Source: DATLLJ01 sp965229885
GTDB taxonomy: Bacteria; Acidobacteriota; Vicinamibacteria; Vicinamibacterales; CAVVIG01
Length of the DNA: 64,000 nucleotides
Assembly: GCA_965229885.1 (NCBI GenBank)
Contig: CBDDJX010000003.1
Location: 248,001-312,000 of the forward strand
Direction: 5' to 3'
In this document: positions 16,926 to 26,242 of the stretch, one piece after another
How positions within the stretch are numbered: the first letter of the stretch is position 1
Layout: every line of letters starts with the position of its first letter
Notes under the pieces: model-generated
What the model was told of the DNA's origin: nothing
Database searches by the model: none
The model's input: only the letters and a program-made list of their open reading frames with translations
Program-made: the position numbers and the translations under genes

Positions 16926-18226
16926 GAGACGACCGCGGGAGCGGAGTCAGGGGCCGCAAGCTCGAAGCGGCCGCGCGGCACGATGCTGAGCGTCACGCGC
17001 CGAGCCGGATCGAAATAGTGGCGCACCGTCTGCTGCAGCGACCGGTTCGTGACCGAGTAGTAGCGCTGCAAATCGCGGTCGAAGTACGCAGGGTCGCCGA
17101 GAAACACGTTATAGGCGTTCAATTGATCGGACTTGCCGCCGAAGCCGCCGACCGTCTGCAGCCTGAACACAAACTGGGTTTCCGCCTGCACCCGGCCCCG
17201 CTCGATCTCGTCGTCGGTCGGCCCATCGGTACCCAGCCGGCCGATTTCTTCCAGAATCACGCGTTCGAGCTCGCCAAGCGTGTGGCCGGGCGCCGCCGTG
17301 GCCGCGAGCTGCAGGTATCCGCCGATCTCTCGAGAATTCTGTGACGCCGACACGTCGGTCGCGATGCGTTCCTCGAACACGAGCCGGCGATACAGGCGTG
17401 ACGTCTTGCCGTTGGCGAGCACGTCGGCCGCCAGGTCGAGGTCCGCATCGCCCTCGGCAAACATCGCCGGAGACAGCCACGCCATGTAGAGCCGCGGCGG
17501 CTCCACGCGGTCCTCGAGCAGGATCCGCACATCGCGGTCGAGCGACGCCGCAGCCCGCACGGGCCCGACTTTCTCGCCGGCTGGAATGCCTTCGAAGTAC
17601 GCCCGCACGAGCGCGAGCGCCCGATCGGGGTCGATGTCGCCGGCGAGCGTCAGCGACGCATTGGCTGGATGGTAATACCGCGCGAAGAACGCGTGGACCT
17701 CGTCGAGCCGCACCTCGTTCAGGTCCGCGACCTCGCCGATGGTCGTCCAGTGATACGGATGATCGGGCGGAAACAGCGCCGCGACAATCGCCATCGCGCT
17801 GAGGCCGTACGGCCGGTTCTCGTAGTTCTGCCGCCGCTCGTTGAGGACGACCGCCCGCTGGTTCGAGAACTTGGCTTCGGTCAGGGCCGGCAGCAGGTAC
17901 CCCATCCGGTCCGATTCCATCCACAGCCCGAGCTCGAGCCCGACGGTGGGAAGGACTTCCCAGTAGTTCGTCCGATCCGAGTTGGTCGATCCATTGATCG
18001 AGGCGCCGGCGCCCTGGAGCGGCTGAAAGTAGCCGTGATCGTGGTGCGCCGACCCTTCAAACATCAGGTGCTCGAAGAGATGAGCGAAGCCCGTGTGTCC
18101 GGGCCGCTCGTTCTTGGAGCCGACGTGATACCAGACGTTGATGGCGACGATCGGGCAGTCGTGATCCTCGTGGAGGAGCACGTCGAGGCCGTTCGCGAGC
18201 GTATGCCTCGTGAAGGAGAGGTTCAC
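16922..18226 (-). CDS. M16-family zinc metallopeptidase, catalytic subunit
   Basis: 434 residues. The inverted zinc motif HLFEH (residues 49-53, in GHTGFAHLFEHLMFEGS) and the downstream Glu region NYWEVLPTVGLELGLWMESD are complete, so this is the active partner of the following non-catalytic M16 gene (ATGA overlap). C-terminal half: TQFVFRLQTVGGFGGKSDQL. These peptidases degrade small peptides or unfolded proteins; family members are cytoplasmic, periplasmic or processing enzymes. No clear signal peptide here. Mrp lies 7 bp upstream on the same strand. Confidence 0.92.
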   Translation of the reverse strand: MNLSFTRHTLANGLDVLLHEDHDCPIVAINVWYHVGSKNERPGHTGFAHLFEHLMFEGSAHHDHGYFQPLQGAGASINGSTNSDRTNYWEVLPTVGLELGLWMESDRMGYLLPALTEAKFSNQRAVVLNERRQNYENRPYGLSAMAIVAALFPPDHPYHWTTIGEVADLNEVRLDEVHAFFARYYHPANASLTLAGDIDPDRALALVRAYFEGIPAGEKVGPVRAAASLDRDVRILLEDRVEPPRLYMAWLSPAMFAEGDADLDLAADVLANGKTSRLYRRLVFEERIATDVSASQNSREIGGYLQLAATAAPGHTLGELERVILEEIGRLGTDGPTDDEIERGRVQAETQFVFRLQTVGGFGGKSDQLNAYNVFLGDPAYFDRDLQRYYSVTNRSLQQTVRHYFDPARRVTLSIVPRGRFELAAPDSAPAVVS

Positions 18227-18233
18227 CGGAAGC

Positions 18234-19313
18234 TCATCGAACCACGGTCAGCGGAATCGTGGGCCTGGAGTAGCTCGCAATGGAGACCTGGGCCGCTGCG
18301 CGTTCAGCAACCTGGACGAAGGCGTGCGCCGCAGGCGAATCGGGATCGCCGATGAGGAGCGGGACACCCTTGTCGCTGCCCTCCCGAATCGGCTGGTAGA
18401 TCGGCACGCGGCCGAGAAACGGCACGCCGACGTCGCTGGCCATGCGCTCGCCCCCTCCGTGCCCGAAGATGTCCGCTTCGTGCGAGCAGCTCGGGCACGT
18501 GAAGTAGCTCATGTTCTCGACGATGCCGAGCGTGGGAATGTTGAGTTTCTTGTACATCGCGAGCGCTCGACGGCTGTCGGCGAGCGAGACCTGCTGCGGC
18601 GTCGTGACGACGATCGCGCCGGCGACGGAGACCGTCTGACTGAGGCTCAGCACGATGTCACCCGTTCCTGGCGGCAGATCGATGATCAGATAGTCGAGGT
18701 CGCCCCACCGCACCTCACGGAAGAACTGCTGCAACGCTCCGTGCAGCATCGGTCCGCGCCAGATAATAGGCGCGTCATCGCCGGTGAGAAACGCCATCGA
18801 GATGACCTGCATGCCGAACTTTTCGGCGGGCACGATCTTCTGGCCGTCTGACGCGAGCTCGGCCTTCAGGCCGAGCATCATCGGGACGTTCGGACCGTAG
18901 ATGTCGCCGTCGATGATGCCCACCTTGCTGCCGCACTGGGAAAGCGCCAGCGCGAGGTTGACGGCGACCGTGGTCTTGCCGACGCCGCCTTTGCCCGCGC
19001 CGACCGCGATGATATTCTTGACCCCTGGCACCGCGGCGCGCCCGGCCGCTGGATCGACCGCTTCACGCACGCGTGCGCTCATCTGCACGTCGAGGGCGGT
19101 CACACCGGCGATCTGCATCACGGCGGCCCGCGCCTGGTCGCGCATCTGGTCCTTCACCGGGCAGGCCGGCGTGGTCAGCTCGATGGTGAACGCGACGCGG
19201 CCGCCGTCGATCTTCAGATCTTTGATGAAGCCGAGACTCACGATGTCGCGATTCAAATCGGGGTCTCGGACGACCTTCAGGGCCTCGAGCACGCTCGCCT
19301 GATCAAGTGGCAT
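18234..19313 (-). CDS. mrp: Mrp/ApbC-type iron-sulfur carrier ATPase
   Basis: 359 residues. An N-terminal MIP18/DUF59 domain (VRDPDLNRDIVSLGFIKDL, LTTPACPVKDQM) is followed by the P-loop ATPase: deviant Walker A VGAGKGGVGKTTVAVNLALA, DGDIYGPNVPMMLGL, IIDLPPGTGDIVLSL, and the Fe-S-binding CPSC (YFTCPSCSHEADIFGHGGGE). It scaffolds or delivers [4Fe-4S] clusters in the cytoplasm. It leads a likely unit with the two M16 genes downstream. Confidence 0.95.
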   Translation of the reverse strand: MPLDQASVLEALKVVRDPDLNRDIVSLGFIKDLKIDGGRVAFTIELTTPACPVKDQMRDQARAAVMQIAGVTALDVQMSARVREAVDPAAGRAAVPGVKNIIAVGAGKGGVGKTTVAVNLALALSQCGSKVGIIDGDIYGPNVPMMLGLKAELASDGQKIVPAEKFGMQVISMAFLTGDDAPIIWRGPMLHGALQQFFREVRWGDLDYLIIDLPPGTGDIVLSLSQTVSVAGAIVVTTPQQVSLADSRRALAMYKKLNIPTLGIVENMSYFTCPSCSHEADIFGHGGGERMASDVGVPFLGRVPIYQPIREGSDKGVPLLIGDPDSPAAHAFVQVAERAAAQVSIASYSRPTIPLTVVR

Positions 19314-19414
19314 GCGGGACAGAATATCGTACCTTCGGCTGAGATCTTGGACTGCAGGTTTCAGGCGGCAGATTCAATTCAGCCATCAATCTGTAATTTC
19401 AACCCAATTACCGA

Positions 19415-19818
19415 TTACTCAATGACCCGATTCGTGTTCGTGACCGCATGGGCGATCGCGATCCGAATTTCGACGCGGACCGAATCGGCGCCCGGTGACG
19501 AGACGCGGAAGCGGATACGCGCGCCGTCGGCGACCCCTCGCGGGAGGGCGACGCGCACGGAGTGATGCTGAAGCCACGCGCCGGTGCCGCGACAGTCGGC
19601 GCACGGCTCCGTCCAGGTTTCGCCCCGCCCGCCGCAATGCCGGCACAGCCCGCGAAGCGGCACGTCGATCGGCACGACGAGTCCGTCCCAGGCCTCCCGA
19701 CGCGACACCAGAACCTCTCGTCGCAGTAGGTCATCGTCTTTATGCTCGCCGAGAAAAGCGTCGCGCATGCGCTCGGGAAGTCGATGGCGATTTCGCCCGC
19801 GAAGCAGCCCAGAGGCAT
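19415..19818 (-). CDS. DnaJ-like zinc-finger/C-terminal domain protein lacking a J domain (possible frameshift)
   Basis: The clear frame (ATG 19768) has 117 residues: LRREVLVSRREAWDGLVVPI, then two CxxCxGxG-type knots (CRHCGGRG and CADCRGTG) and a DnaJ C-terminal strand region VRVALPRGVADGARIRFRV. No J domain is present, so it cannot stimulate DnaK the normal way. Just upstream, another frame from ATG 19818 reads MPLGCFAGEIAIDFPS, which looks like the proper N-terminus; the two frames meet near 19767, suggesting a small deletion with frameshift. A promoter (19832-19860) fits the upstream ATG. Confidence 0.65.
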
Positions 19819-19831
19819 TGAAGTTCCGCTA

Positions 19832-19860
19832 ACGATAGGGAGCGCCTCTCGTCTTGTCAA
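19832..19860 (-). promoter_or_regulatory. Sigma70-type promoter for the DnaJ-like gene
   Basis: Leftward: perfect -35 TTGACA (19855-19860), 17-bp spacer, -10 TATCGT (19832-19837). It lies 14 bp upstream of the ATG at 19818. Confidence 0.6.
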
Positions 19861-19920
19861 GGCAGCCGAGCCGGTGTTAAGTTCAACGAAGCCTCGAAAC
19901 TCATGCCTGAGGATCATTAG

Positions 19921-20073
19921 CCAAAAGAGTGCCCGCTCTGCGGCGCCACGATGCGCCTCAAAGTCACAGAGACGGTGTCGCAGATTCCGGGTGACCCGAA
20001 ACCCACCAGGCACCCGCACCGGGAATGGCTCTGCCCCGAGTGCGACAACTTTGAGGAAATCGACGACGAATGA
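19921..20073 (+). pseudogene. Small zinc-ribbon protein, start codon missing
   Basis: The frame reads PKECPLCGATMRLKV, then HREWLCPECDNFEEIDDE and TGA at 20071-20073: two CPxC knots of a ~51-residue YgiT-like zinc ribbon. The codon where the initiator should be (19918-19920) is TAG, at the right distance from a GAGGA (19909-19913). The only in-frame ATG (19951) lies after the first CPLC pair. Either the start codon is mutated or initiation is unusual. Function unknown. Confidence 0.5.
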
Positions 20074-20111
20074 ATGGAGGGACCGGCGTCATGTGTCGCT
20101 GTAGTCGATAT

Positions 20112-20333
20112 TCAGCGGGCGCCGATGGTCAGCAGGACTTCTCTGCGTAGGGTGTCCTCGAACTCCGCGAAGTTGAGCGCGGATTCACACTCGTCGCACA
20201 GCACTTCCAGTACGGCGGGACGGCTTTCCTCGGACACCTCGACGCGGCTGCCTTCGATATTAACAACATGCATTTGCAGCGTTTTGACCAGAAAGTTCCG
20301 GTCGTTGCCGCAGTCCGGACAAGTCAACGTCAC
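20112..20333 (-). CDS. Small zinc-ribbon protein, function unknown
   Basis: 73 residues from GTG 20333, chosen because AGGGAG lies 9 bases upstream; an in-frame ATG further up (20411) has no such site. It begins VTLTCPDCGNDRNFLVKTLQ and carries a second knot VLCDECESALNFAEFED, giving CPDC...CDEC, a probable zinc ribbon. No signal peptide. It is convergent with the neighbouring small zinc-ribbon ORF at 19921-20073. Confidence 0.65.
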   Translation of the reverse strand: MTLTCPDCGNDRNFLVKTLQMHVVNIEGSRVEVSEESRPAVLEVLCDECESALNFAEFEDTLRREVLLTIGAR

Positions 20334-20426
20334 GCACCACTCCCTACCCCAGCGAAGGGCGTCAAAAAGCTTCGAGCGTTTGATTCTATGTAATGGCTGT
20401 GGCCGACGCAATGTAAAATCGCCCAG

Positions 20427-20597
20427 ATGGCCTCATACCAGGTATTTTGTGAAGCTCGCGGCCCTCACTGGATTTCGTGGATCAGCCGCGATGAGGGCGG
20501 AAAACCCCACCAATCGGTGATTCTCATCGCCCGGACGCAGGAAGAAGCCGAAGCCCGGGCCCGGGCGTGGGCCGAGCGGCAAGCGTCATGTGTTTAG
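20427..20597 (+). CDS. Small conserved-type protein, function unknown
   Basis: 56 residues from ATG 20427: MASYQVFCEARGPHWISWIS, then a segment VILIARTQEEAEARARAWAE ending at TAG 20595-20597. The pattern of a short beta sheet followed by an amphipathic helix is protein-like and the codon use is GC-rich at third positions like its neighbours. I do not recognise the family. It converges on the AddA-like gene; a hairpin (20611-20636) separates them. Confidence 0.55.
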   Translation: MASYQVFCEARGPHWISWISRDEGGKPHQSVILIARTQEEAEARARAWAERQASCV

Positions 20598-20610
20598 GGC
20601 TCAAGGCCTA

Positions 20611-20636
20611 TGACTTAGGGCCCGAGCCCTAAGTCA
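20611..20636. terminator. Perfect hairpin between convergent genes
   Basis: TGACTTAGGGC and GCCCTAAGTCA form an 11-bp stem with CCGA loop. No U tract follows on either strand, so it is not a classical intrinsic terminator, but its place between convergent gene ends (20597 and 20629) suggests a bidirectional stop or stabiliser. Confidence 0.45.
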
Positions 20637-23337
20637 GGAATTTGTGAACGCGGCCGCTTGTGGCCTTCCACGTTGCCGTCTGGCCGCTTTCGGCCGCCAC
20701 GAAGAGCGACACCAGCGACCGCGGGAGCACCTCGCCCAGGCTGCCGCGACCGGTCCGGCAGACGCCGTTCTGCGCGGTTGCGGACAGATACAGCCGATCG
20801 CGCGGGCGGGTCAGCGCCACATACAGCAGTCGCTTCGTCTCTTCGCGCTCGCGCGCCTGCGCGTCCTCGTCACTCTCGGCCTGGTAGTCGGCGATCGCCA
20901 CCGACGGCTCGTCGGCGGCATCGAGCCCGACGCGAACCGGCGCCCGCGCGTTGCCGGTGCCGCGGCCAATGTTGACGACAAACACCACCGGGAACTCGAG
21001 TCCCTTCGCGGCGTGCACGGTCATCAGGCTCACCGCGTCGACCGCATCGATCGCGGCGTTCGATTCGTCGCCGACCGCCAAACGATCGAGATGTTCAGCA
21101 ATCCGATCGAGCGTGGCGTACCCGCGATTCTGAATGCGCCGCACCAGACCGCGCAGCTTCTTCAGATTCTCCCGCGCCTGGAGCGGCCGCGAGCCGCGAA
21201 GTTCGCAGGCATATGCGGTCTTCCGCAGAATTTCGTCGAGCAGCTCGGCCGGCGTCATCAGGTCCACCTGCTGCAGCCAGACAGCCGCCGACGCGCGCAC
21301 GCGTTCGAGCACCATTTGATCTTCAAGACTCAAGGCGCCGAACGCCTCCGGCACGCTCGAGCCGGCGACGGCCTCGGCCAGCCCGGAGGTCGACGGCCTC
21401 GACAGCGTCATCAGGCCATCGTCGGACAGGCGCACGATGCGCGATCGTAGGAAGGCGGCCGCCCTGAGATCTGACGTCGGCTGCGCGAGGAATCTGAGCA
21501 GCGCAACTGCATCCTGAATTTCCGGTGCGTCAAAGAAGCCGAGACCTTTGTACACGTACGTCGGCACGCCGTGACGCTCGAGCGCGGCCTCGAATTCGCG
21601 ATGGCTCTCGCGCGACCGGAACAGGATGCCGATGTCCGCGGGCCGGGCCGCGCGCCTGACGCCTGTCTGCCGATCGCGCACCGTCGCTGATGACAACAAC
21701 CGGACAATCTCCTCGCCGATTGCCTCGGCCGACGCTCGCACCGTGCCGGCGGCGATCAGCCCGAGCGGGACGTCATCGTCGCCGCGATCGTGCGTCGTGT
21801 CCGGAAATCGATCCTGCGCGTCGTACCTGAACCCGTCGCGGCGGGTGGGAGCCTTGTCCACCTCATCGAACACGTCGTTCACGAAGTCGAGGAGCGCCGG
21901 CACGGCGCGAAAGCTGACCGAGATCGCCTGCCGCGGCCGGCCGTCTGGACGAAGCGCTTCGATGAAGCCGGCTGCGTCTTCCAGCACGGCGACGTCGGCA
22001 TCGCGAAACCCGTAGATCGATTGTTTGCGATCGCCCACAACGAAGATGGTTGGCGCCAGCGCGTCGGCGGACGCGCCGAGGCCTTCCCCCCAACTCCGCA
22101 CCAGCTGTTCGATCAGCTCCCACTGGGCGCGGCTCGTGTCCTGAAACTCGTCCACGAGGACGTGGTGGTAGCGCGCCTCGAGACGGTAGCGGCTGCGCGC
22201 GAACTCGTCCATCTGCTTCAAGAGATCGACCGCATGTTCGAGCACGCCAGGAAAATCGAGCAGCGCGTGCGCCTCGAGCGTCTGCCGATACGTCGTGAGC
22301 GCAACGGCGAAGATGCGCCAGACCCCTCGGGACAGCACGACGTTGAGGTCGCGCCGAAACGCCCGAACGGCCTCGGCCACGGCAGGCGCGAGCCCGGCGG
22401 CTCGATCGCGATGGCGCTTCCACGAAGCGGCCGACGCGCAGTCGCCCGCACTGAACCCGGTGCCCGCAAAGCTCGCCTTCCGCGGCTCGCCCTGCTGGGT
22501 CAGAAAATAACCGCGCAACCGGTCGATCAATCCCCGAAGCGCCGCCTGGTCGGCGCGGGCGTCACAACGGTGTCCGGCGGGCGTTGCGGGACCCGCCGAC
22601 ATCGCCCGTATGTCCGCCGCCAGCATCGCGAACGCGGGGCGGTGAACCGGTCCGTCGTTCAGGAACTGATCGGGCCCCCCAGGCATGTCGGCAAAGAGGC
22701 GCTCCAGTCGATCGGAGGCGTTTTGACACGCGCGCGCCGCCGACAACTCACGTGGCCCTTTCTGCAAGTAGCGGCGCAGAACGCCCGGCGCGACCAGCCG
22801 CCGGTCGAGCAGCGTGCCGAGCCCCGCGCGCAGACGCCGCTCGCCAAGCTGCGCAAACACGAGCGCGACGTCGTCGTCCTCACGCGCGTGCGCCCTCGAG
22901 ATTCGAAGCGCGCGATCGAGCGCTGCCTCCATCAAACGAGACACCTCGGTCTCGTCGGCCAGGGCGAAGCCCGGATCGACGTCCGCTTCCAGAGGAAACT
23001 CTCGCAGCAGCGACAGACAGAAAGCGTCGATCGTCGAGATGGCGATGTCGCTCAATCGCTCCCGCAGCTCGCGCCATCGTCTGGCATCGAGCTCGAAGGA
23101 CCGGCTGGCTTCCCTCAGCCGCTCGACGATGCGCTGGCGCATTTCGGCGGCGGCTTTGCGGGTGAAGGTGATGGCCAGAATGTGGTCGGGATCGACACCG
23201 GCAAAGAGCAGATTGACGTAACGCTCGACCAGCACCCGCGTCTTGCCGGTGCCCGCAGAGGCTTCCAGCACGATGTTCTGCGACGGGTCGACCGCGGCCT
23301 GTCGTGAAGCCGCATCTGGCAGGACCGGGTCAGACAT
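20629..23337 (-). CDS. UvrD/AddA-like DNA helicase without nuclease domain
   Basis: 902 residues from ATG 23337, which overlaps the AddB-like stop by 8 bp. Superfamily 1 motifs: Walker A VLEASAGTGKTRVLVERYVN, AITFTRKAAAEMRQRI (Ia), motif II in HVLVDEFQDTSRAQWELIEQ, motif III VVGDRKQSIYGFRDADV, motif V LMTVHAAKGLEFPVVFVVNI and motif VI KRLLYVALTRPRDRLYLS. AddA proteins are usually about 1,200 residues with a C-terminal RecB-type nuclease; here the protein ends about 50 residues after motif VI, so it is helicase only. With the next gene it should process double-strand breaks for recombination. Confidence 0.88.
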   Translation of the reverse strand: MSDPVLPDAASRQAAVDPSQNIVLEASAGTGKTRVLVERYVNLLFAGVDPDHILAITFTRKAAAEMRQRIVERLREASRSFELDARRWRELRERLSDIAISTIDAFCLSLLREFPLEADVDPGFALADETEVSRLMEAALDRALRISRAHAREDDDVALVFAQLGERRLRAGLGTLLDRRLVAPGVLRRYLQKGPRELSAARACQNASDRLERLFADMPGGPDQFLNDGPVHRPAFAMLAADIRAMSAGPATPAGHRCDARADQAALRGLIDRLRGYFLTQQGEPRKASFAGTGFSAGDCASAASWKRHRDRAAGLAPAVAEAVRAFRRDLNVVLSRGVWRIFAVALTTYRQTLEAHALLDFPGVLEHAVDLLKQMDEFARSRYRLEARYHHVLVDEFQDTSRAQWELIEQLVRSWGEGLGASADALAPTIFVVGDRKQSIYGFRDADVAVLEDAAGFIEALRPDGRPRQAISVSFRAVPALLDFVNDVFDEVDKAPTRRDGFRYDAQDRFPDTTHDRGDDDVPLGLIAAGTVRASAEAIGEEIVRLLSSATVRDRQTGVRRAARPADIGILFRSRESHREFEAALERHGVPTYVYKGLGFFDAPEIQDAVALLRFLAQPTSDLRAAAFLRSRIVRLSDDGLMTLSRPSTSGLAEAVAGSSVPEAFGALSLEDQMVLERVRASAAVWLQQVDLMTPAELLDEILRKTAYACELRGSRPLQARENLKKLRGLVRRIQNRGYATLDRIAEHLDRLAVGDESNAAIDAVDAVSLMTVHAAKGLEFPVVFVVNIGRGTGNARAPVRVGLDAADEPSVAIADYQAESDEDAQAREREETKRLLYVALTRPRDRLYLSATAQNGVCRTGRGSLGEVLPRSLVSLFVAAESGQTATWKATSGRVHKFLT

Positions 23338-26242
23338 CACCGACGTAGTCCTTTCGACACACCGCCGCATAGGTGCACGTCTCGCAACGATGCACATCGT
23401 CCGGCGCCGGCGGAAAATGGCCGGCACTGATCGCATCGACCGTGTCGGCAAGCCGCTGTTGCGCGTCCCTGAGGACCCTGGCTCGCTCGTCTGCCGAGGT
23501 GAACAGCCCGACGACGCGCTTGGGGCCCTTGAATGCGAGGTAGGCAGCTTCGCCGAGCGTCCACGGCCGTCCGAGATAACCCTTCAGGCTCTGCTCGGCG
23601 CACAATCCGTAGATCGGCAGCTGGAGCGCGCGCGCCCTGTTGGGTGGCCAGCCCAGCTTGTAGTCGATCACGCGGAAGGTGCCGTCGGCGAGAAGGTCGA
23701 TGCGATCCGCTTTGCCATGAATTGACAGGCGTCGCGGTCCCTCTGCCGTCTCGAAGGCGAATTCGTCCTTCAGGCGGTGCTCGAGCAAGCGAGCCACGAC
23801 CGGAACCGGGCGTTCGGCTTCCATCCGAAACACGGCCTCACCAAGGCCCGCGGCCGCGGGAGAGCCCAGCAGTCGGGTCCGCTCGAGCGCGGCCTCCGTG
23901 TCTGACAATCTCCCGAGACGCTCTTCGACGACCTCGCCAAACAGCGTCCGCGCGGCGTCGATTGTGTCCGGCGTGATCGTCCGGTGCCCTTCGTGCTGCC
24001 AGCGTCTGAAGAACGCCTCGAACACCTCGTGCACGAACTGCCCCGCGGTGCGGGGATCCATGACCTCTTCGTCTTCGGGCTCTCCCTCCAGACGGACGAC
24101 GTACTGCGCGAAGAACTTAAAGGGACAGCCGAGGTACGTCTCCAGCGCGCTGACCGACCAGATCAGGGACGGGTCTCCGCGCCCCGTACGGAGACCCGTC
24201 CCCGGCGGGCCAACAAAGCCGTGAAACGCGGGCGCGTCCCGCGACGACCGCGCGGCCCGCATTGAAAGCCACCCCCGGGTGTCTGGATCCACCGTTTCGT
24301 GTTCTGCCACGTCGACACGGGGGTCGGGAGTCGACGCTTCTTCCGGAGGCAGCTTCGCCCGCAGGATTTCGTCGACGAACGTGGACGGCTCCACGAGCGC
24401 TTCGTCGTCCAGGCTGACGGTCGACACCCTCACACGTTCGGACGGCGACTGGAGCAATTCGAGGAACCGCGCCTCGGCGGCCCCGCGGCGGTCCTTTTCC
24501 ATGGGCCAGCCGAGCGACGCCAGCAGCGACGCCGGATAGAAGATATTCCGCTTCGGGCGCTCCGGCCACTCGCCCTCGATGAGACCGACGACCGTGATGT
24601 CGTCGAAGTCGCCGTATCGCGCCGCCTGATCATCGACACATTGGATACCGGTTGTGCCCGAGTCCGGCACGAGGGTGTGTTCCTCGATCCACCGGCGCAC
24701 GCTGGCCGCCATCTGCGCGATGGCGATCGGCGGATCGTCGTGGGCGGCATGCGCGGCCGCAAGCGCGGCCAGCACATCATGCACGGCCGCGCGGCCGCGC
24801 CGCAGGCGTGAGGCGTGTTCCCCGATTGGCGCTTCGCAGGCGTCGAGAAACGCGGTGAGACATTGGAACTGTGCGGAAGCCGGCGCCGCCGTGGCGAGCG
24901 GCGCCAGCATGTGTGCCGCGGTCAGCACGGCACCGAGCGCCGGTGCGGCGTCCGGCTTTCCCGGCCGGACCGTGCGCGCCATCTCGGTCAACCGTTCCAG
25001 GTCGCCCAGATATCGCGCGTCGCCGAGCGCACGGTCGAGTGCGGCAATCGCCTCTCGATCGATCGGTCGGCGGCCGTGTCGAAATACGAAATGCGGAGAT
25101 CGCAGCAGCGCGACGATCGACCGTCGGGTCAAGCCTGATTCGACGAACTCGAAGACGAGATCGAGCGCTGCCGCGAACGGCTCGGCCGCGAGAGGCAGCG
25201 CGTCGAAGGCTTGATACGGAAGGCCGGCGCCCACGAAGACTTCGCGGGCAAGGTAAAGGTAAGGCAGCGGGCGCTTGAAGACGACAGCAACCCGATCGAG
25301 CGACGCGTGGTCCCCGGCGCCAGCCTGCAGCCGGCGGGCGACCGCAATCAGTTCCTCCTCGCGATCGCGGTGGACGAACACCGGCCGATCTGGATCGGCG
25401 CGCGGCAGGGCCAGCCTGGGCCGCGCCGTCACTGGCGCGCCGAGATTCAGATCGGCGGCTTCAACCTCCTCGATGCCCGGCAACCATTCGTGAATCCGCT
25501 GATGGAATCCTGATTCCAGTACGCCCGTGGTTGCCACGAGGTCAACGGCCTCGACGCCGGGCAGCCTGGTCAACAACTCGAAGTCGGCCAGGTACAGCCC
25601 GCCCGGATCCCCGATCCAGTCGCCAAGCGTCACAACGACCTCACGAATTGGACTGGGTGAGGAACGTGTCATCAGCTGTTCGCGGAGCCCGTGCTCGTCA
25701 CAAGCGCCACTGGCCTCGACGCGGCGCTCGTACCCGCGGAACGTCTCGGCGAGAAACCGTGCCTGGGCGAGCATCCGCTCCGCGCCGCGATCGTGCTCCG
25801 AGTCTCTCGACAAGGTCTCGTCGAGGAGCTGCTCGAAGCGCGCGACGTTCCGCGCCTGGCGGCGAAGCTGATCGTAGAACCGCAGCATCTCGGCCACGAG
25901 CCCTGGTCTCAGTCGCGAGCCGCCGGCGAAGCTGAGCAACGTCGAGGCATCGCGTGCGGCCGACTGCACCATGACGTCGCGGTCGTACACGGTCACGCGA
26001 CGAGGTGGGTTGTCCAGGCGCGCATGAAGGCCATCGTAAAACTCCTCCCGTGTCGCGAGCGTCGGCGTCGGCTCGTTCCGCATGCTTCGCCGGAGCTGGC
26101 GTGCCGCGCCGGCGGTCGGAACGAGAACAACGCGCGACGTCAGCTGCCGGGGGTCGCCCCCAAGTGAAAGTCCAACGATGGCGTGCCGGAAGGCGTGGAG
26201 ATCGGGGACGCGAACGAGTCGCGTCCGGCGAGGCGTAATCAC
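23330..26242 (-). CDS. AddB-like PD-(D/E)XK nuclease family protein
   Basis: 970 residues. The N-terminal two thirds resemble an inactivated helicase (VLVPTAGAARQLRRSMRNEP). The C-terminal RecB-type nuclease has the entry motif SALETYLGCPFKFFAQYVVR, GQFVHEVFEAFFRRW, the catalytic LSIHGKADRIDLLADG and FRVIDYKLGWPPNRARALQL, and a final HRCETCTYAAVCRKDY. The lone early Cys plus three late Cys match the Fe-S cluster staple of AddB. Since the partner helicase lacks a nuclease, this protein would supply the only nuclease of the complex. Confidence 0.87.
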   Translation of the reverse strand: MITPRRTRLVRVPDLHAFRHAIVGLSLGGDPRQLTSRVVLVPTAGAARQLRRSMRNEPTPTLATREEFYDGLHARLDNPPRRVTVYDRDVMVQSAARDASTLLSFAGGSRLRPGLVAEMLRFYDQLRRQARNVARFEQLLDETLSRDSEHDRGAERMLAQARFLAETFRGYERRVEASGACDEHGLREQLMTRSSPSPIREVVVTLGDWIGDPGGLYLADFELLTRLPGVEAVDLVATTGVLESGFHQRIHEWLPGIEEVEAADLNLGAPVTARPRLALPRADPDRPVFVHRDREEELIAVARRLQAGAGDHASLDRVAVVFKRPLPYLYLAREVFVGAGLPYQAFDALPLAAEPFAAALDLVFEFVESGLTRRSIVALLRSPHFVFRHGRRPIDREAIAALDRALGDARYLGDLERLTEMARTVRPGKPDAAPALGAVLTAAHMLAPLATAAPASAQFQCLTAFLDACEAPIGEHASRLRRGRAAVHDVLAALAAAHAAHDDPPIAIAQMAASVRRWIEEHTLVPDSGTTGIQCVDDQAARYGDFDDITVVGLIEGEWPERPKRNIFYPASLLASLGWPMEKDRRGAAEARFLELLQSPSERVRVSTVSLDDEALVEPSTFVDEILRAKLPPEEASTPDPRVDVAEHETVDPDTRGWLSMRAARSSRDAPAFHGFVGPPGTGLRTGRGDPSLIWSVSALETYLGCPFKFFAQYVVRLEGEPEDEEVMDPRTAGQFVHEVFEAFFRRWQHEGHRTITPDTIDAARTLFGEVVEERLGRLSDTEAALERTRLLGSPAAAGLGEAVFRMEAERPVPVVARLLEHRLKDEFAFETAEGPRRLSIHGKADRIDLLADGTFRVIDYKLGWPPNRARALQLPIYGLCAEQSLKGYLGRPWTLGEAAYLAFKGPKRVVGLFTSADERARVLRDAQQRLADTVDAISAGHFPPAPDDVHRCETCTYAAVCRKDYVGDV

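Noticed and set aside
21790..23307. A 505-codon plus-strand open frame
   Set aside because: Antisense to the AddA-like helicase, Arg-rich, a high-GC shadow.
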